Of a DNA stretch of 8,034 nucleotides, positions 1 through 5,564 are shown piece by piece. The first letter of the stretch is position 1; each line of letters starts with the position of its first letter. Origin of the DNA: an uncultured Collinsella sp. (lineage in GTDB: Bacteria; Actinomycetota; Coriobacteriia; Coriobacteriales; Coriobacteriaceae); assembly GCA_900541665.1 (NCBI GenBank), contig UQKV01000071.1, forward strand, positions 1-8,034, read 5' to 3'. Position numbers and translations under genes: made by a program. The notes under the pieces are model-generated. The model saw only the letters and a list, made by a program, of their open reading frames with translations, ran no database searches and was not told where the DNA came from.

Positions 1-66
1 CGCCTCTCCAGCAGGTGCCCCGAGCTGAGCGATCTGCTGCTGAAGCTGAAGGCGGCGGGAAGGTAG
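1..66 (+). CDS. Possible C-terminal end of a gene entering from the left (partial)
   Basis: Frame 1 is open from the first base to a TAG at 64-66 and encodes 21 residues, RLSSRCPELSDLLLKLKAAG followed by R. The composition (leucine- and lysine-rich, helix-like, with mostly G or C at third positions) is typical of the tail of a real protein in this genome. It would converge on the minus-strand gene whose stop codon begins 41 bp downstream. No function can be read from so short a piece. The alternative is a chance open frame: another frame is also open through this stretch, so confidence is low. Confidence 0.35.
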   Translation, partial: RLSSRCPELSDLLLKLKAAGR

Positions 67-107
67 GGGCGTTAGCTGTCTGCATGGCGCGTGCCTGTCG
101 CGTATCG

Positions 108-1343
108 TTACTCTTCCTGCTGCTTGGCAGGCAAGATGTAGACGTTCTCGGCGTCCACGGCAATCTGCGTGGGATGGTTGTAGAGGGTGTCTACTTCCAT
201 TACGCTCTGCTTGAACGGCGCAACGTCGGGCGTCTTTGCCTGATGGAGCTTCTCGAGGAGTTTCTCGGATTGCCTATCGTTGAACCTGCCGATGTCCTCT
301 CCTGCACCCTCGAGCGCCTCGTCGATGAGCGTATGTTCGCCCACGGGGGTCTTTGCGATGGCGTGACCGAGCATCTTTCCAGCGGATGTGATACCGCCCA
401 GTAGCGCCGAATCGACGGTGTCGGCAGCCCCCGCTTCGAGTGCGTTGTAGCAGTCGGTGTAGAGCTCGCGGTACGCGATCGAATCAGCCTCGATTTTCGC
501 GGTGGCGTCCGCGAGCTTTGCGGGCTCGAAGTTCTGGGCGAGCATGGGTTCGAGGAACAGCGAGAACGCGTGGATGTAGGTGGCGAGCTGGCAGTCTTTG
601 AGGTAGTCGAGCACCTTGTCGAGGCGTCTGCCCAAGCCGTCTCGCACCTCGATGAACCCTTTCTTTTTCAGATCCGCCTGCGCCTGCGAGCGAAAGAGCT
701 CCATGTCCTGCGCGGACGACTGCTTGATGTCGAGCACCTTCATATGGGCGTTTGCCATGTAGGTGGCGTTGCCGTAGTTGAGGCCGTAACCGTTGAGGAT
801 GTCTGCGAGCGTCTTGAGGTTGCCGCGCATGTTGGCCTTGTCGCGCTGACGCATATACTCAAACATTTCGTCGACGGACTCCTGGATGGAGTCGAGCTTT
901 TGGTTTATCTGCGCGATTGCGGCTGCCATGAACAGCGACGTTGGGTCGTAGGGCACTTGCGTGACGCTCGTGGCGATATCGCCCTCGACTACGTGGAAGC
1001 GCGCCTGTCCAAGGCCCTTGGCGGCGTCGCGGTAGCCCCCTGTGAGACCGCTACCGTCCTTGAACGAGTTGAGTTTCGACAGATCGAGCGGGTTGCCATA
1101 TTTGTCAGTCGCCTGGAGCAGTGTGGGTACGCTCACCGTGTTGGTGACGGTGCGGGATGTCGAGGGGAGAGAGGCCAGCGCCACGCCGAGCTGAGGGATT
1201 CGCTCGAGCGGCAGCTTGATGGCGCTGGAGACGTCCACCCGCTCCTGGGTGAGCGCGAGGTGGATTTTGGTGGATGCGAGCTGTTTTGCCACGAGTTCCT
1301 CTCGGCCGCCGTCCGTCGAGGGTTTGATCTCGTTGTCTGCCAT
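108..1343 (-). CDS. Uncharacterised 411-residue mostly helical cytoplasmic protein
   Basis: Encodes 411 residues starting MADNEIKPST. This ATG is preferred over the in-frame ATG 36 bases upstream (1379) because AAGGAG lies 6 nt before it, and because the upstream ATG overlaps a good -10 hexamer. There is no signal peptide and no clear membrane helix. Visible parts are: a variable N-terminal region (1-60); a Ser/Thr/Val-rich stretch (61-80); an amphipathic, heptad-like segment at about 137-170 (SLFMAAAIAQINQKLDSIQE and onward) that probably forms a coiled coil; a long helical middle (175-300); a small-residue segment LLGGITSAGKMLGHAIAKTP (314-333); and a beta-like tail with HPTQIAVDAENVYILPA (390-406). 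From memory, uncharacterised proteins of about 400 residues in gut Firmicutes share this order of segments (the FMAAA..I..QL coiled coil, a YRELYxxC motif, an LLGGIxSAGK-type motif and a short beta tail), but I know of no assigned function. It probably has its own promoter rather than being cotranscribed with the surface-protein gene 182 bp upstream. Confidence 0.85.
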   Translation of the reverse strand: MADNEIKPSTDGGREELVAKQLASTKIHLALTQERVDVSSAIKLPLERIPQLGVALASLPSTSRTVTNTVSVPTLLQATDKYGNPLDLSKLNSFKDGSGLTGGYRDAAKGLGQARFHVVEGDIATSVTQVPYDPTSLFMAAAIAQINQKLDSIQESVDEMFEYMRQRDKANMRGNLKTLADILNGYGLNYGNATYMANAHMKVLDIKQSSAQDMELFRSQAQADLKKKGFIEVRDGLGRRLDKVLDYLKDCQLATYIHAFSLFLEPMLAQNFEPAKLADATAKIEADSIAYRELYTDCYNALEAGAADTVDSALLGGITSAGKMLGHAIAKTPVGEHTLIDEALEGAGEDIGRFNDRQSEKLLEKLHQAKTPDVAPFKQSVMEVDTLYNHPTQIAVDAENVYILPAKQQEE

Positions 1344-1349
1344 AGCGCG

Positions 1350-1355
1350 CTCCTT
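1350..1355 (-). promoter_or_regulatory. Ribosome binding site fixing the start at 1343
   Basis: AAGGAG on the minus strand, 6 nt upstream of the ATG at 1343. The upstream in-frame ATG at 1379 has no comparable site, so the shorter protein is the better model. Confidence 0.75.
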
Positions 1356-1377
1356 GCTTACGTTGATAGCCGTGGGC

Positions 1378-1405
1378 ATTATCTCATCGCCTGGTGGCTT
1401 GCCAG
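1378..1405 (-). promoter_or_regulatory. Putative sigma-70-type promoter of the 411-residue protein gene
   Basis: On the minus strand, CTGGCA (1405-1400; 4 of 6 matches to TTGACA) is followed after 16 bp by GATAAT (1383-1378; 5 of 6 matches to TATAAT). Transcription would begin near 1371, leaving a leader of about 28 nt with the AAGGAG in it. This is a pattern match only, but the geometry fits the chosen start codon well. Confidence 0.4.
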
Positions 1406-1525
1406 AGCGGGGTAGAGACCGAGCGTCTGGCGAAACTCGTTAACTGATTGCATTTCAGCGGATTGGGTTGATTGTAAGAGAGGGACGGCTATCCATCTGC
1501 CCTTCCCAGTTGAGTTCGCTTTGAG

Positions 1526-3349
1526 CTACTGTTCGTGCCTATGCTGCTTGGGCTCAAGCCTTCTCGCTGCCGTGAAGCAGGCCGTGGCCGCCATGGCTAA
1601 TGCGATGCTGGCCATCCAAGCGAAGTCGCCGGTTGCGGCGAGCTTTGGTTCATCGGTTGTCGTGCGTCCCGACCTTTTTGTAGACGCCTCGTCGGCGTCC
1701 TTTTCAGGAGTGGCAGGATCACTTTTGTTGACGCCGGGTGAATCTACGTCGGTCTTTCCGCCCGCTTGCTCCCCTTGGGCCTTCCCTTCCACGGTGAAGG
1801 ATGCATCAGTCGCCGTCCCGTCCTTCCAGACGGTCGTGACAGTGTGTTCACCGGCGGCGAGTGTGTCCAGGTAGGCCGGCCTGAACTCGATAATCGTGCT
1901 GCCCTTGGTTGCGGTGTAGTTCTCAGCCGAGACCTCAGTTCCGTCCACGAGGAGACGCGTGAACTCATCGAGAGGACCGCTGAAGCGGAAGGTAAGACCG
2001 ACCCCGCCGCCCTTTGCATACGCCTGCCCGTCGCCCTTGGTGGCGGCATACAGCGGGGCGGTCACGTCGAAGGTGACGTCCCCCGCGTCGTCGACATCAA
2101 AGGTCTGAACGTCTGCCTTGCCGTTACGCTCGGCGTAGGCGGAGCTGTAGACGAAGGACTCATGACCCGCCTTGTCGAGGACCGCGAGGGCATGGATCTC
2201 AAACGAGCCCATCGAGAGCGACGTGGGGAACTCGATTTCGATATAGCCCCTTGCCGCATCGTAGCTGCAGCTCAACGTTTTACGGGCCTTTGCAGAGTTC
2301 GGGTCCTCGACATAGCCGGGATCGCCGAGGATCGGGGAGACAGACTTCACGCCGTCCGCGTCGCCTACATTGCAATAGATGCGGAGGACCCCGCCGACGG
2401 GGACCCTCTTCGCGGAGATGGAAACGTTCGAGACCGCGGGCGGGTTCCGGTCGATCGCGCTGCCGGTCACCTCGAAGCACAGCTCGCTCGGGTCGGCGAC
2501 CGAGAAAGTCGCGCCCGAGATGCCGTTGGCCCTGGCGTAGGAACTCTCGTACATATCGGTCTCGAACCCTAGGCCATCGGTGACCGAAAGGCCGATCAGC
2601 CTGTGCCTTCCGATCCTATTGCTGTCGAATGTGAGGTCGAACCCGTCGATAGACGAGCCTCCGTGATAATAGGCCGACGAAACGGAGCAGCCGTCGTCCT
2701 TATCCTCCCAGCCCCGCTGCAGTATGGGGGAAACGGAGCGAACGCCGTCCGGGTCCGCGACGGACCAAGAGATGTGGAAGTCGGCGCCGGTCGCGACCTC
2801 CCTGCTCGAGAGCGACACGGAGGACACGGTCGGCGGGTTCTGGTCCGCGGGCCCCTCGGTCACCTCATAGACGAGGGGGCTGGTGGCGAAGGTCGGACAG
2901 TCGAGCCCCTTCTCCTCGGCATACGCCGCGTCGTAGACATCGGTAACCCATCCAAGGCTATCGGTCACGCCGAGGCCGATGATGCGATACCTGCAGGGCT
3001 GGTCGCTCGGGGAGGTGGGGATATCGAAGCCCGCGGTCGTGTCGCCGGTCGACTGGAAGGCGAGACGGGAGCTGTTGCCTTGGCCCCCGTCATCGCTATC
3101 GACGACGACCTCGACTATTGGCGTGACTGACCGCACCCCATCGGGGTCGTCCACATCGTAGCCGACACGCAGCGTGGAGCCTGCCGTGACGGCCGTTGCG
3201 GATATCGTCACGTTGGATATGCTGGGCGGGTTCGGGTCTGACGCGGCGAGGGCGGTTGAGGGCAAAGCCAGCGCTACGGCGGCGGACAACGGGACGAGCA
3301 GGCTAAGTGCAAAGCGCCTGGGGAATTTCAAGGAGGTCATTGGCGGCAC
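1526..3349 (-). CDS. Secreted, probably sortase-anchored surface protein with three Ig-like repeats
   Basis: A 607-residue exported protein. Residues 1-35 form a signal peptide: basic KFPRR, a hydrophobic core, and cleavage probable after STALA. Three divergent repeats of about 130 residues follow (about 38-166, 168-297, 299-431). Each opens with NPP(S/T/A)(I/V)S(N/S)V, then carries DPDGVRSV or DADGVKSV followed by (T/S)PI, a TDxLG- or DKAG-like motif, and VY or MY with (A/S)(A/S)YA. A different Ig-like domain comes next (about 445-520, with FRFSGPL, LLVDGTEVSAENYTA and LAAGEHTVT), resembling the X2-like beta-sandwich domains seen in other Gram-positive surface proteins. A charged Gly/Asp/Pro/Lys linker (521-568) leads to the sorting signal: LAATGD at 570-575, a hydrophobic segment (576-594) and the basic tail RRLEPKQHRHEQ. 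LAxTG is the motif class used by class E sortases of actinobacteria. The GTG at 3349 has GGAAG 4 nt upstream; the ATG at 3340 gives a protein three residues shorter and is equally possible. The role is probably adhesion or binding at the cell surface; the ligand is unknown. Confidence 0.88.
   Translation of the reverse strand: MPPMTSLKFPRRFALSLLVPLSAAVALALPSTALAASDPNPPSISNVTISATAVTAGSTLRVGYDVDDPDGVRSVTPIVEVVVDSDDGGQGNSSRLAFQSTGDTTAGFDIPTSPSDQPCRYRIIGLGVTDSLGWVTDVYDAAYAEEKGLDCPTFATSPLVYEVTEGPADQNPPTVSSVSLSSREVATGADFHISWSVADPDGVRSVSPILQRGWEDKDDGCSVSSAYYHGGSSIDGFDLTFDSNRIGRHRLIGLSVTDGLGFETDMYESSYARANGISGATFSVADPSELCFEVTGSAIDRNPPAVSNVSISAKRVPVGGVLRIYCNVGDADGVKSVSPILGDPGYVEDPNSAKARKTLSCSYDAARGYIEIEFPTSLSMGSFEIHALAVLDKAGHESFVYSSAYAERNGKADVQTFDVDDAGDVTFDVTAPLYAATKGDGQAYAKGGGVGLTFRFSGPLDEFTRLLVDGTEVSAENYTATKGSTIIEFRPAYLDTLAAGEHTVTTVWKDGTATDASFTVEGKAQGEQAGGKTDVDSPGVNKSDPATPEKDADEASTKRSGRTTTDEPKLAATGDFAWMASIALAMAATACFTAARRLEPKQHRHEQ
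1592..1642 (-). other. Cell-wall sorting signal (LAATGD, hydrophobic segment, basic tail)
   Basis: Residues 570-574 (LAATG) are encoded at 1642-1628. They are followed by Asp-Phe, about 19 mostly hydrophobic residues, then an Arg-Arg pair and a His/Lys/Arg-rich end. This is the standard three-part order of a sortase substrate. The cleavage motif is the LAxTG form rather than LPxTG. No sortase gene lies in the window. Confidence 0.75.
2057..3238 (-). repeat. Three-fold protein-level repeat region (Ig-like modules)
   Basis: This is the coding region for the three homologous modules of the surface protein: about 3238-2852, 2848-2459 and 2455-2057. Shared landmarks are the NPP opening, the D(P/A)DGV(R/K)SV(T/S)PI segment and the VY/MY..(A/S)YA segment near the end of each module. 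The copies are clearly diverged at protein level and I see no long DNA identity, so this is an old internal duplication. Each module contains exactly two cysteines. Confidence 0.8.
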
Positions 3350-3651
3350 CGATCTTCCATAATTGCTGCAACGATACCAGTATATCTTTGGCCCACGTTA
3401 GCCAGATGTTCTTTCCGCGAACGGCTCGTTAGTTTAGAGACGGCATATGGACGCCTGTCTCGTCCAAGTTTCTCGTAAGGGCGATCATGAAGGCATGAAG
3501 AGACTTTCTCGGAACAATCAATTCGGGATATCAAAGAAATGCTAGACGCCGCTCGATCGCTAAATGCCTTTGAGGTGAAATGCAGCGCATCGGCTACGTT
3601 GTTGAAATCATTTATCGAGCGATACGTCATTCCAGCTGAGGTTACCGTCAT
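3337..3651 (-). CDS. Doubtful 104-codon ORF filling the gap upstream of the surface-protein gene
   Basis: The ATG at 3651 has AGGAG 4 nt upstream, lies 13 bp after the stop of the 141-residue ORF, and the TGA overlaps the ATG at 3340 of the surface-protein gene in an ATGA arrangement. That spacing would suit a translationally coupled gene. Against it, the translation is rich in Ser and Arg, third positions are much less GC-rich than in neighbouring genes, and I recognise no domain. The stretch LTSRSRKEHLANVGQRYTGI (about residues 71-90) faintly recalls the first helices of a LuxR-type HTH, but the essential pattern is not convincing. It may be non-coding leader, or a decayed gene. Confidence 0.22.
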   Translation of the reverse strand: MTVTSAGMTYRSINDFNNVADALHFTSKAFSDRAASSISLISRIDCSEKVSSCLHDRPYEKLGRDRRPYAVSKLTSRSRKEHLANVGQRYTGIVAAIMEDRCRQ

Positions 3652-3664
3652 GAGGCTCCTGTTC
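3350..3664. other. Intergenic region upstream of the surface-protein gene
   Basis: 315 bp with noticeably lower GC than the flanking genes. It should contain the promoter of the surface-protein gene. A TATACT on the minus strand at 3384-3379 is a possible -10 element, but no good -35 hexamer stands at the right distance. The only long minus-strand frame is the doubtful 104-codon ORF. On the + strand, the frame from 3491 is open and gives a plausible-looking but unrecognised stretch (IKEMLDAARSLNAFEVK at about 3530-3580), which could be a gene relic. No terminator, tRNA or tandem repeat is seen. Confidence 0.5.
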
Positions 3665-4090
3665 CTACACCCCCCCCGCGATCCCGCGTGCGGCGCTCAG
3701 CAGCTCGTGCTCCCTTTGGCTCCACTGCCGCAGCTCAGCTGTGCGTACGGTGTCGCGGCACAGATCCAGGAATACCTCGGCGCCCTCGCAGAAGCACTCG
3801 CGGGCAAAGATGCCCGACCCGCCCGCAACGCACACGCCGTCGGCGAAGAGCTTCCAGCTGGACGGCTCACGCGAGTCGTCTCCGAGCAGCTTGATCTGCA
3901 ACACATGTGGATTGCCAACAGCACAGAGCTCTTCCTCGAGCTTCTGTACCGTAAAGCGCATCTGGTGGGAGAGGCTGCTCTTGACCATGGCCGAGGCGTA
4001 GCCATTTGGCTTATCCAGAAGATGCATTTGTTTTGGCTTGGCTGCCAGGTTGTGGAAGTTGCGCTCGCTGCGCACGGAGAAATTGTCCAT
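3665..4090 (-). CDS. Uncharacterised 141-residue cytoplasmic protein
   Basis: Encodes 141 residues starting MDNFSVRSER. The start at 4090 is chosen because AAAGGAG stands 5 nt upstream (4102-4096). The frame is open for 45 more codons upstream, but no ribosome binding site supports the ATG at 4225. There is no signal peptide or membrane helix. The protein has an amphipathic helix-like part (SLSHQMRFTVQKLEEELCAV, 39-58), then two strand-like segments (HVLQIKLLGD 62-71 and WKLFADGVCVAG 79-90), a Cys-rich turn (ECFCEG, 98-103) and a C-terminal helix (AEVFLDLCRDTVRTAELRQW, 104-123). The alternating pattern suggests a small alpha/beta domain, but I do not recognise the family. The gene ends in a run of eight G on the coding strand just before TAG, so slippage there would change only the last few residues. 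It stands alone, with about 360 bp of gene-free DNA upstream. Confidence 0.65.
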   Translation of the reverse strand: MDNFSVRSERNFHNLAAKPKQMHLLDKPNGYASAMVKSSLSHQMRFTVQKLEEELCAVGNPHVLQIKLLGDDSREPSSWKLFADGVCVAGGSGIFARECFCEGAEVFLDLCRDTVRTAELRQWSQREHELLSAARGIAGGV

Positions 4091-4095
4091 ACGGA

Positions 4096-4102
4096 CTCCT
4101 TT
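4096..4102 (-). promoter_or_regulatory. Ribosome binding site fixing the start at 4090
   Basis: AAAGGAG on the minus strand, 5 nt before the ATG at 4090. This near-perfect site is the main reason for trimming the longer open frame to 141 residues and for treating this orphan as a real gene. Confidence 0.75.
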
Positions 4103-4237
4103 CATCGATGTTGGCAGGGCCACCGTGCCTCTTGGCCGGTTGGCGTCGGGATCGTGGAGCCAACTCTCTACCCCGACTCTGGATAAAACGCGCCCGCTCC
4201 TTGCAGGCACGATGGAGTCTATCAACGTGTACGGACA

Positions 4238-4283
4238 GAAACCAACGCCATCCGCGAAATGACGCGCGGATGGCGTTGGTTTC
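4238..4283. terminator. Perfect 19-bp inverted repeat, possible terminator of the upstream minus-strand gene
   Basis: The arms 4238-4256 and 4265-4283 are exact reverse complements (GAAACCAACGCCATCCGCG on the left), separated by 8 nt. As RNA this is a very stable hairpin. On the minus strand it lies 172 bp past the stop of the membrane-protein gene, so termination of that transcript is the simplest role. The tract after the stem is not a clean U-run on either strand (the stem itself ends GGTTTC), so factor-independent termination is not certain. It could also be part of a mobile-element relic together with the neighbouring direct repeats. Confidence 0.5.
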
Positions 4284-4307
4284 CCAAGTGATTATTCGGC
4301 TTTCATC

Positions 4308-4385
4308 CGGAAAAGTGTCGAAATCAGCCGTGTAAAAGTACGGAAAAGTGTCGAAATAGGCACCTTAAAACTTCGGAAAAGTGTA
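4308..4385 (+). repeat. Three direct repeats of CGGAAAAGTGT with an exact 33-bp period
   Basis: CGGAAAAGTGTCGAAAT occurs at 4308-4324 and again at 4341-4357. The shortened form CGGAAAAGTGT follows at 4374-4384. The starts are exactly 33 bp apart, about three helical turns. The sequence between copies is AT-rich but not conserved. Multiple subterminal repeats containing AAAGTG-type motifs are characteristic of IS21-family insertion-sequence ends, and GGATGACA at 4389-4396 could be the outer terminus (ends in CA). No transposase gene is present, so if this reading is right it is a solo end or relic. The alternative is a tandem protein-binding site. Confidence 0.6.
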
Positions 4386-4454
4386 GCTGGATGACAAAAC
4401 AGCACTTAGAAGCCGGTGCTGGATGCGGGATCCTGCGGCCGCCTTCAGCCCTTG

Positions 4455-5441
4455 CTACTCGTCGTCTCCGTCGTTGGGGTCGCCCTTAAGGGTGTTGATG
4501 TCCAGGTACTGGTTATCGTCCTCTTTTTGCTGGGTCTCCGACTCCGCTTGGGTGGGGCCGCGGAACAGCTGGAATCCCTCAAACGCAATGATACCGAGCA
4601 GGGCAATGATAATGGCGATAAAGGTAACCTTGACTGCCTGCGGAAATTCCGAGAAACGCAGCGCCTTTTCCTCGGCGTAATAATCGGCGAAGCGCTCTTC
4701 GCCCGTGCTTTTGGTAAACGCCGGTGCGGGCGCGGCCTCCGGGTCATATTCCGGTGCAGGCGTGGCAGCGTACGGATCGTTGAGATAATCGCTCGATGCG
4801 GTGCCATAATCCTCGGTCTCGATGCGACTGGTGCCAGCATAGCCATCGGAATAATCGGAATATGCCGCACCGCCCTCATAGCCCGCGGCGCTCGTGTTGG
4901 CGGCAAAAAGCGGGTTAACTGGAACATCGAGCGCCGGCATGCCGGCAGAGGTCTCATCCAGATCGGTTGCAGCCCAGGAATCGTAGGCAACTTGATGGGC
5001 AACGGGCTCATCGAGCCTTGCGACCGGAGGCTTGCGTGCCGCAGGAACAGGCAACTGCTGGGCGCTGTACATAACAGTGCTGTCGGCCGATTTGCCCTGC
5101 GTCGCTGCAGCGAGAAATGCCGCCGTCTCGGACGGGTCGCTTGCGGGGCGGGGAGCGGGCGTGGGCGCCGAAGCGGGTGCGGGCGTAGGCGCGGGCGCCG
5201 AAACAGGCGACTGCGCAGGAGTCGGCGCAGATGCGGGCTTAGGCGCAAGTGTGGGATTGGGGTTTGACGGGCGAGCCCCGCCGCCCATGAGTTCGTCGGC
5301 GGTCCACGGGCGATCATCCATCACGTCGTCAAGGCTCAGCGAAAACAGGTCGTCTTCACCCTCATCGAACATGCGGTGCACATGTCCACCAATTGCCGGA
5401 ATCAATCCGCGACCGGTGCATGATGCCTTGCTCAACGCCAT
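4455..5441 (-). CDS. Pro/Ala- and Tyr-rich single-pass membrane protein of unknown function
   Basis: Encodes 328 residues starting MALSKASCTG. This ATG is preferred over one 96 bases upstream because AAAGGA lies 9 nt before it and a TATAAT box sits between the two candidates. Order of parts: a short, ordered-looking N-terminal segment with an acidic patch and a WTADEL motif (1-53: MFDEGEDDLFSLSLDDVMDD at 24-43); a low-complexity Pro/Ala/Ser region (56-104) with PAPTPAPASAPTPAP; a middle region (105-185) with scattered Tyr and acidic residues; a Tyr/Asp/Gly/Ala-rich stretch (188-236) with YSDYSDGYAG; one membrane helix (about 270-292, VTFIAIIIALLGIIAFEGF); and an acidic 35-residue tail. There is no N-terminal signal peptide, and basic residues precede the helix, so the long disordered N-part is probably cytoplasmic and the acidic tail outside. 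This shape suits a scaffold or envelope-associated regulator, but no family is recognised. It follows the regulator gene by 123 bp on the same strand. Confidence 0.82.
   Translation of the reverse strand: MALSKASCTGRGLIPAIGGHVHRMFDEGEDDLFSLSLDDVMDDRPWTADELMGGGARPSNPNPTLAPKPASAPTPAQSPVSAPAPTPAPASAPTPAPRPASDPSETAAFLAAATQGKSADSTVMYSAQQLPVPAARKPPVARLDEPVAHQVAYDSWAATDLDETSAGMPALDVPVNPLFAANTSAAGYEGGAAYSDYSDGYAGTSRIETEDYGTASSDYLNDPYAATPAPEYDPEAAPAPAFTKSTGEERFADYYAEEKALRFSEFPQAVKVTFIAIIIALLGIIAFEGFQLFRGPTQAESETQQKEDDNQYLDINTLKGDPNDGDDE
5130..5276 (-). repeat. Low-complexity Pro/Ala/Ser coding tract
   Basis: Codes for residues 56-104 of the membrane protein, dominated by short P-A-P, S-A-P and T-P-A units. 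At DNA level it appears as GC-rich imperfect repeats such as GGGCGCCGAA on the + strand (for example at 5163-5172 and 5194-5203). It probably forms an extended, flexible linker and is a likely place for length differences between strains. Confidence 0.6.
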
Positions 5442-5450
5442 TCTGTCCCA

Positions 5451-5456
5451 TCCTTT
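5451..5456 (-). promoter_or_regulatory. Ribosome binding site fixing the start at 5441
   Basis: AAAGGA on the minus strand, 9 nt upstream of the ATG at 5441. The spacing is slightly long but acceptable. The longer in-frame start at 5537 would lie upstream of the putative promoter. Confidence 0.6.
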
Positions 5457-5475
5457 CGAAATACTAATGACATCG

Positions 5476-5481
5476 ATTATA
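5476..5481 (-). promoter_or_regulatory. Putative -10 box (TATAAT) of the membrane-protein gene
   Basis: A consensus TATAAT lies on the minus strand at 5481-5476, 34 bp upstream of the ATG at 5441. This predicts a leader of about 28 nt that includes the ribosome binding site. No good -35 hexamer stands 16-18 bp further upstream, so the promoter is either weak, activator-dependent or a chance match. Confidence 0.4.
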
Positions 5482-5564
5482 TGGAACTTCCCAAGCGGCT
5501 CGGTCTTGGATTCGTGCTTTCCAGAACTCGCGCCCAAAAGGGGAGGGGCAATCCAGGCGAGTGC

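Larger units (their letters stand above)
4091..4454. other. Gene-free region with an inverted repeat and an IS-end-like repeat array
   Basis: 364 bp between two minus-strand genes. From left to right it holds the leader of the 141-residue gene (4091-4237), a perfect 19-bp inverted repeat (4238-4283), a three-copy direct repeat with a 33-bp period (4308-4385) and 58 bp before the stop of the membrane-protein gene. Short open frames cross it, but none has a convincing start or composition. Confidence 0.6.

Noticed and set aside
570..1415. A 281-codon + strand frame across the 411-residue gene
   Set aside because: It is a frame shadow: low-complexity Val/Glu/Arg composition, no ribosome binding site, and it overlaps a better-supported gene throughout.
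1460..1515. Weak inverted repeat after the surface-protein stop, considered as a terminator
   Set aside because: The GGGAAGGGC and GCCGTCCC segments on the minus strand pair only with mismatches and no real U-run follows.
3539..4186. A 215-codon + strand frame antisense to the 141-residue gene
   Set aside because: Most of it mirrors the minus-strand gene, which has a near-perfect ribosome binding site. Its first 40 codons look protein-like, so that part is mentioned as a possible relic but not called.
4308..4385. Regularly spaced direct repeats considered as a CRISPR array
   Set aside because: Only three copies share 11 bases (two share 17), the 33-bp period leaves no room for normal repeat plus spacer lengths, and no cas gene is present.
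5130..5276. GC-rich imperfect tandem units considered as a non-coding repeat
   Set aside because: The units are in frame and explained by the Pro/Ala/Ser-rich linker of the encoded protein.
4445..5317. A 290-codon minus-strand frame overlapping the Pro/Ala-rich gene
   Set aside because: The translation is an Arg/Pro/Leu-rich artefact of GC-rich low-complexity DNA. The other frame has a clean start, a ribosome binding site and a membrane helix.
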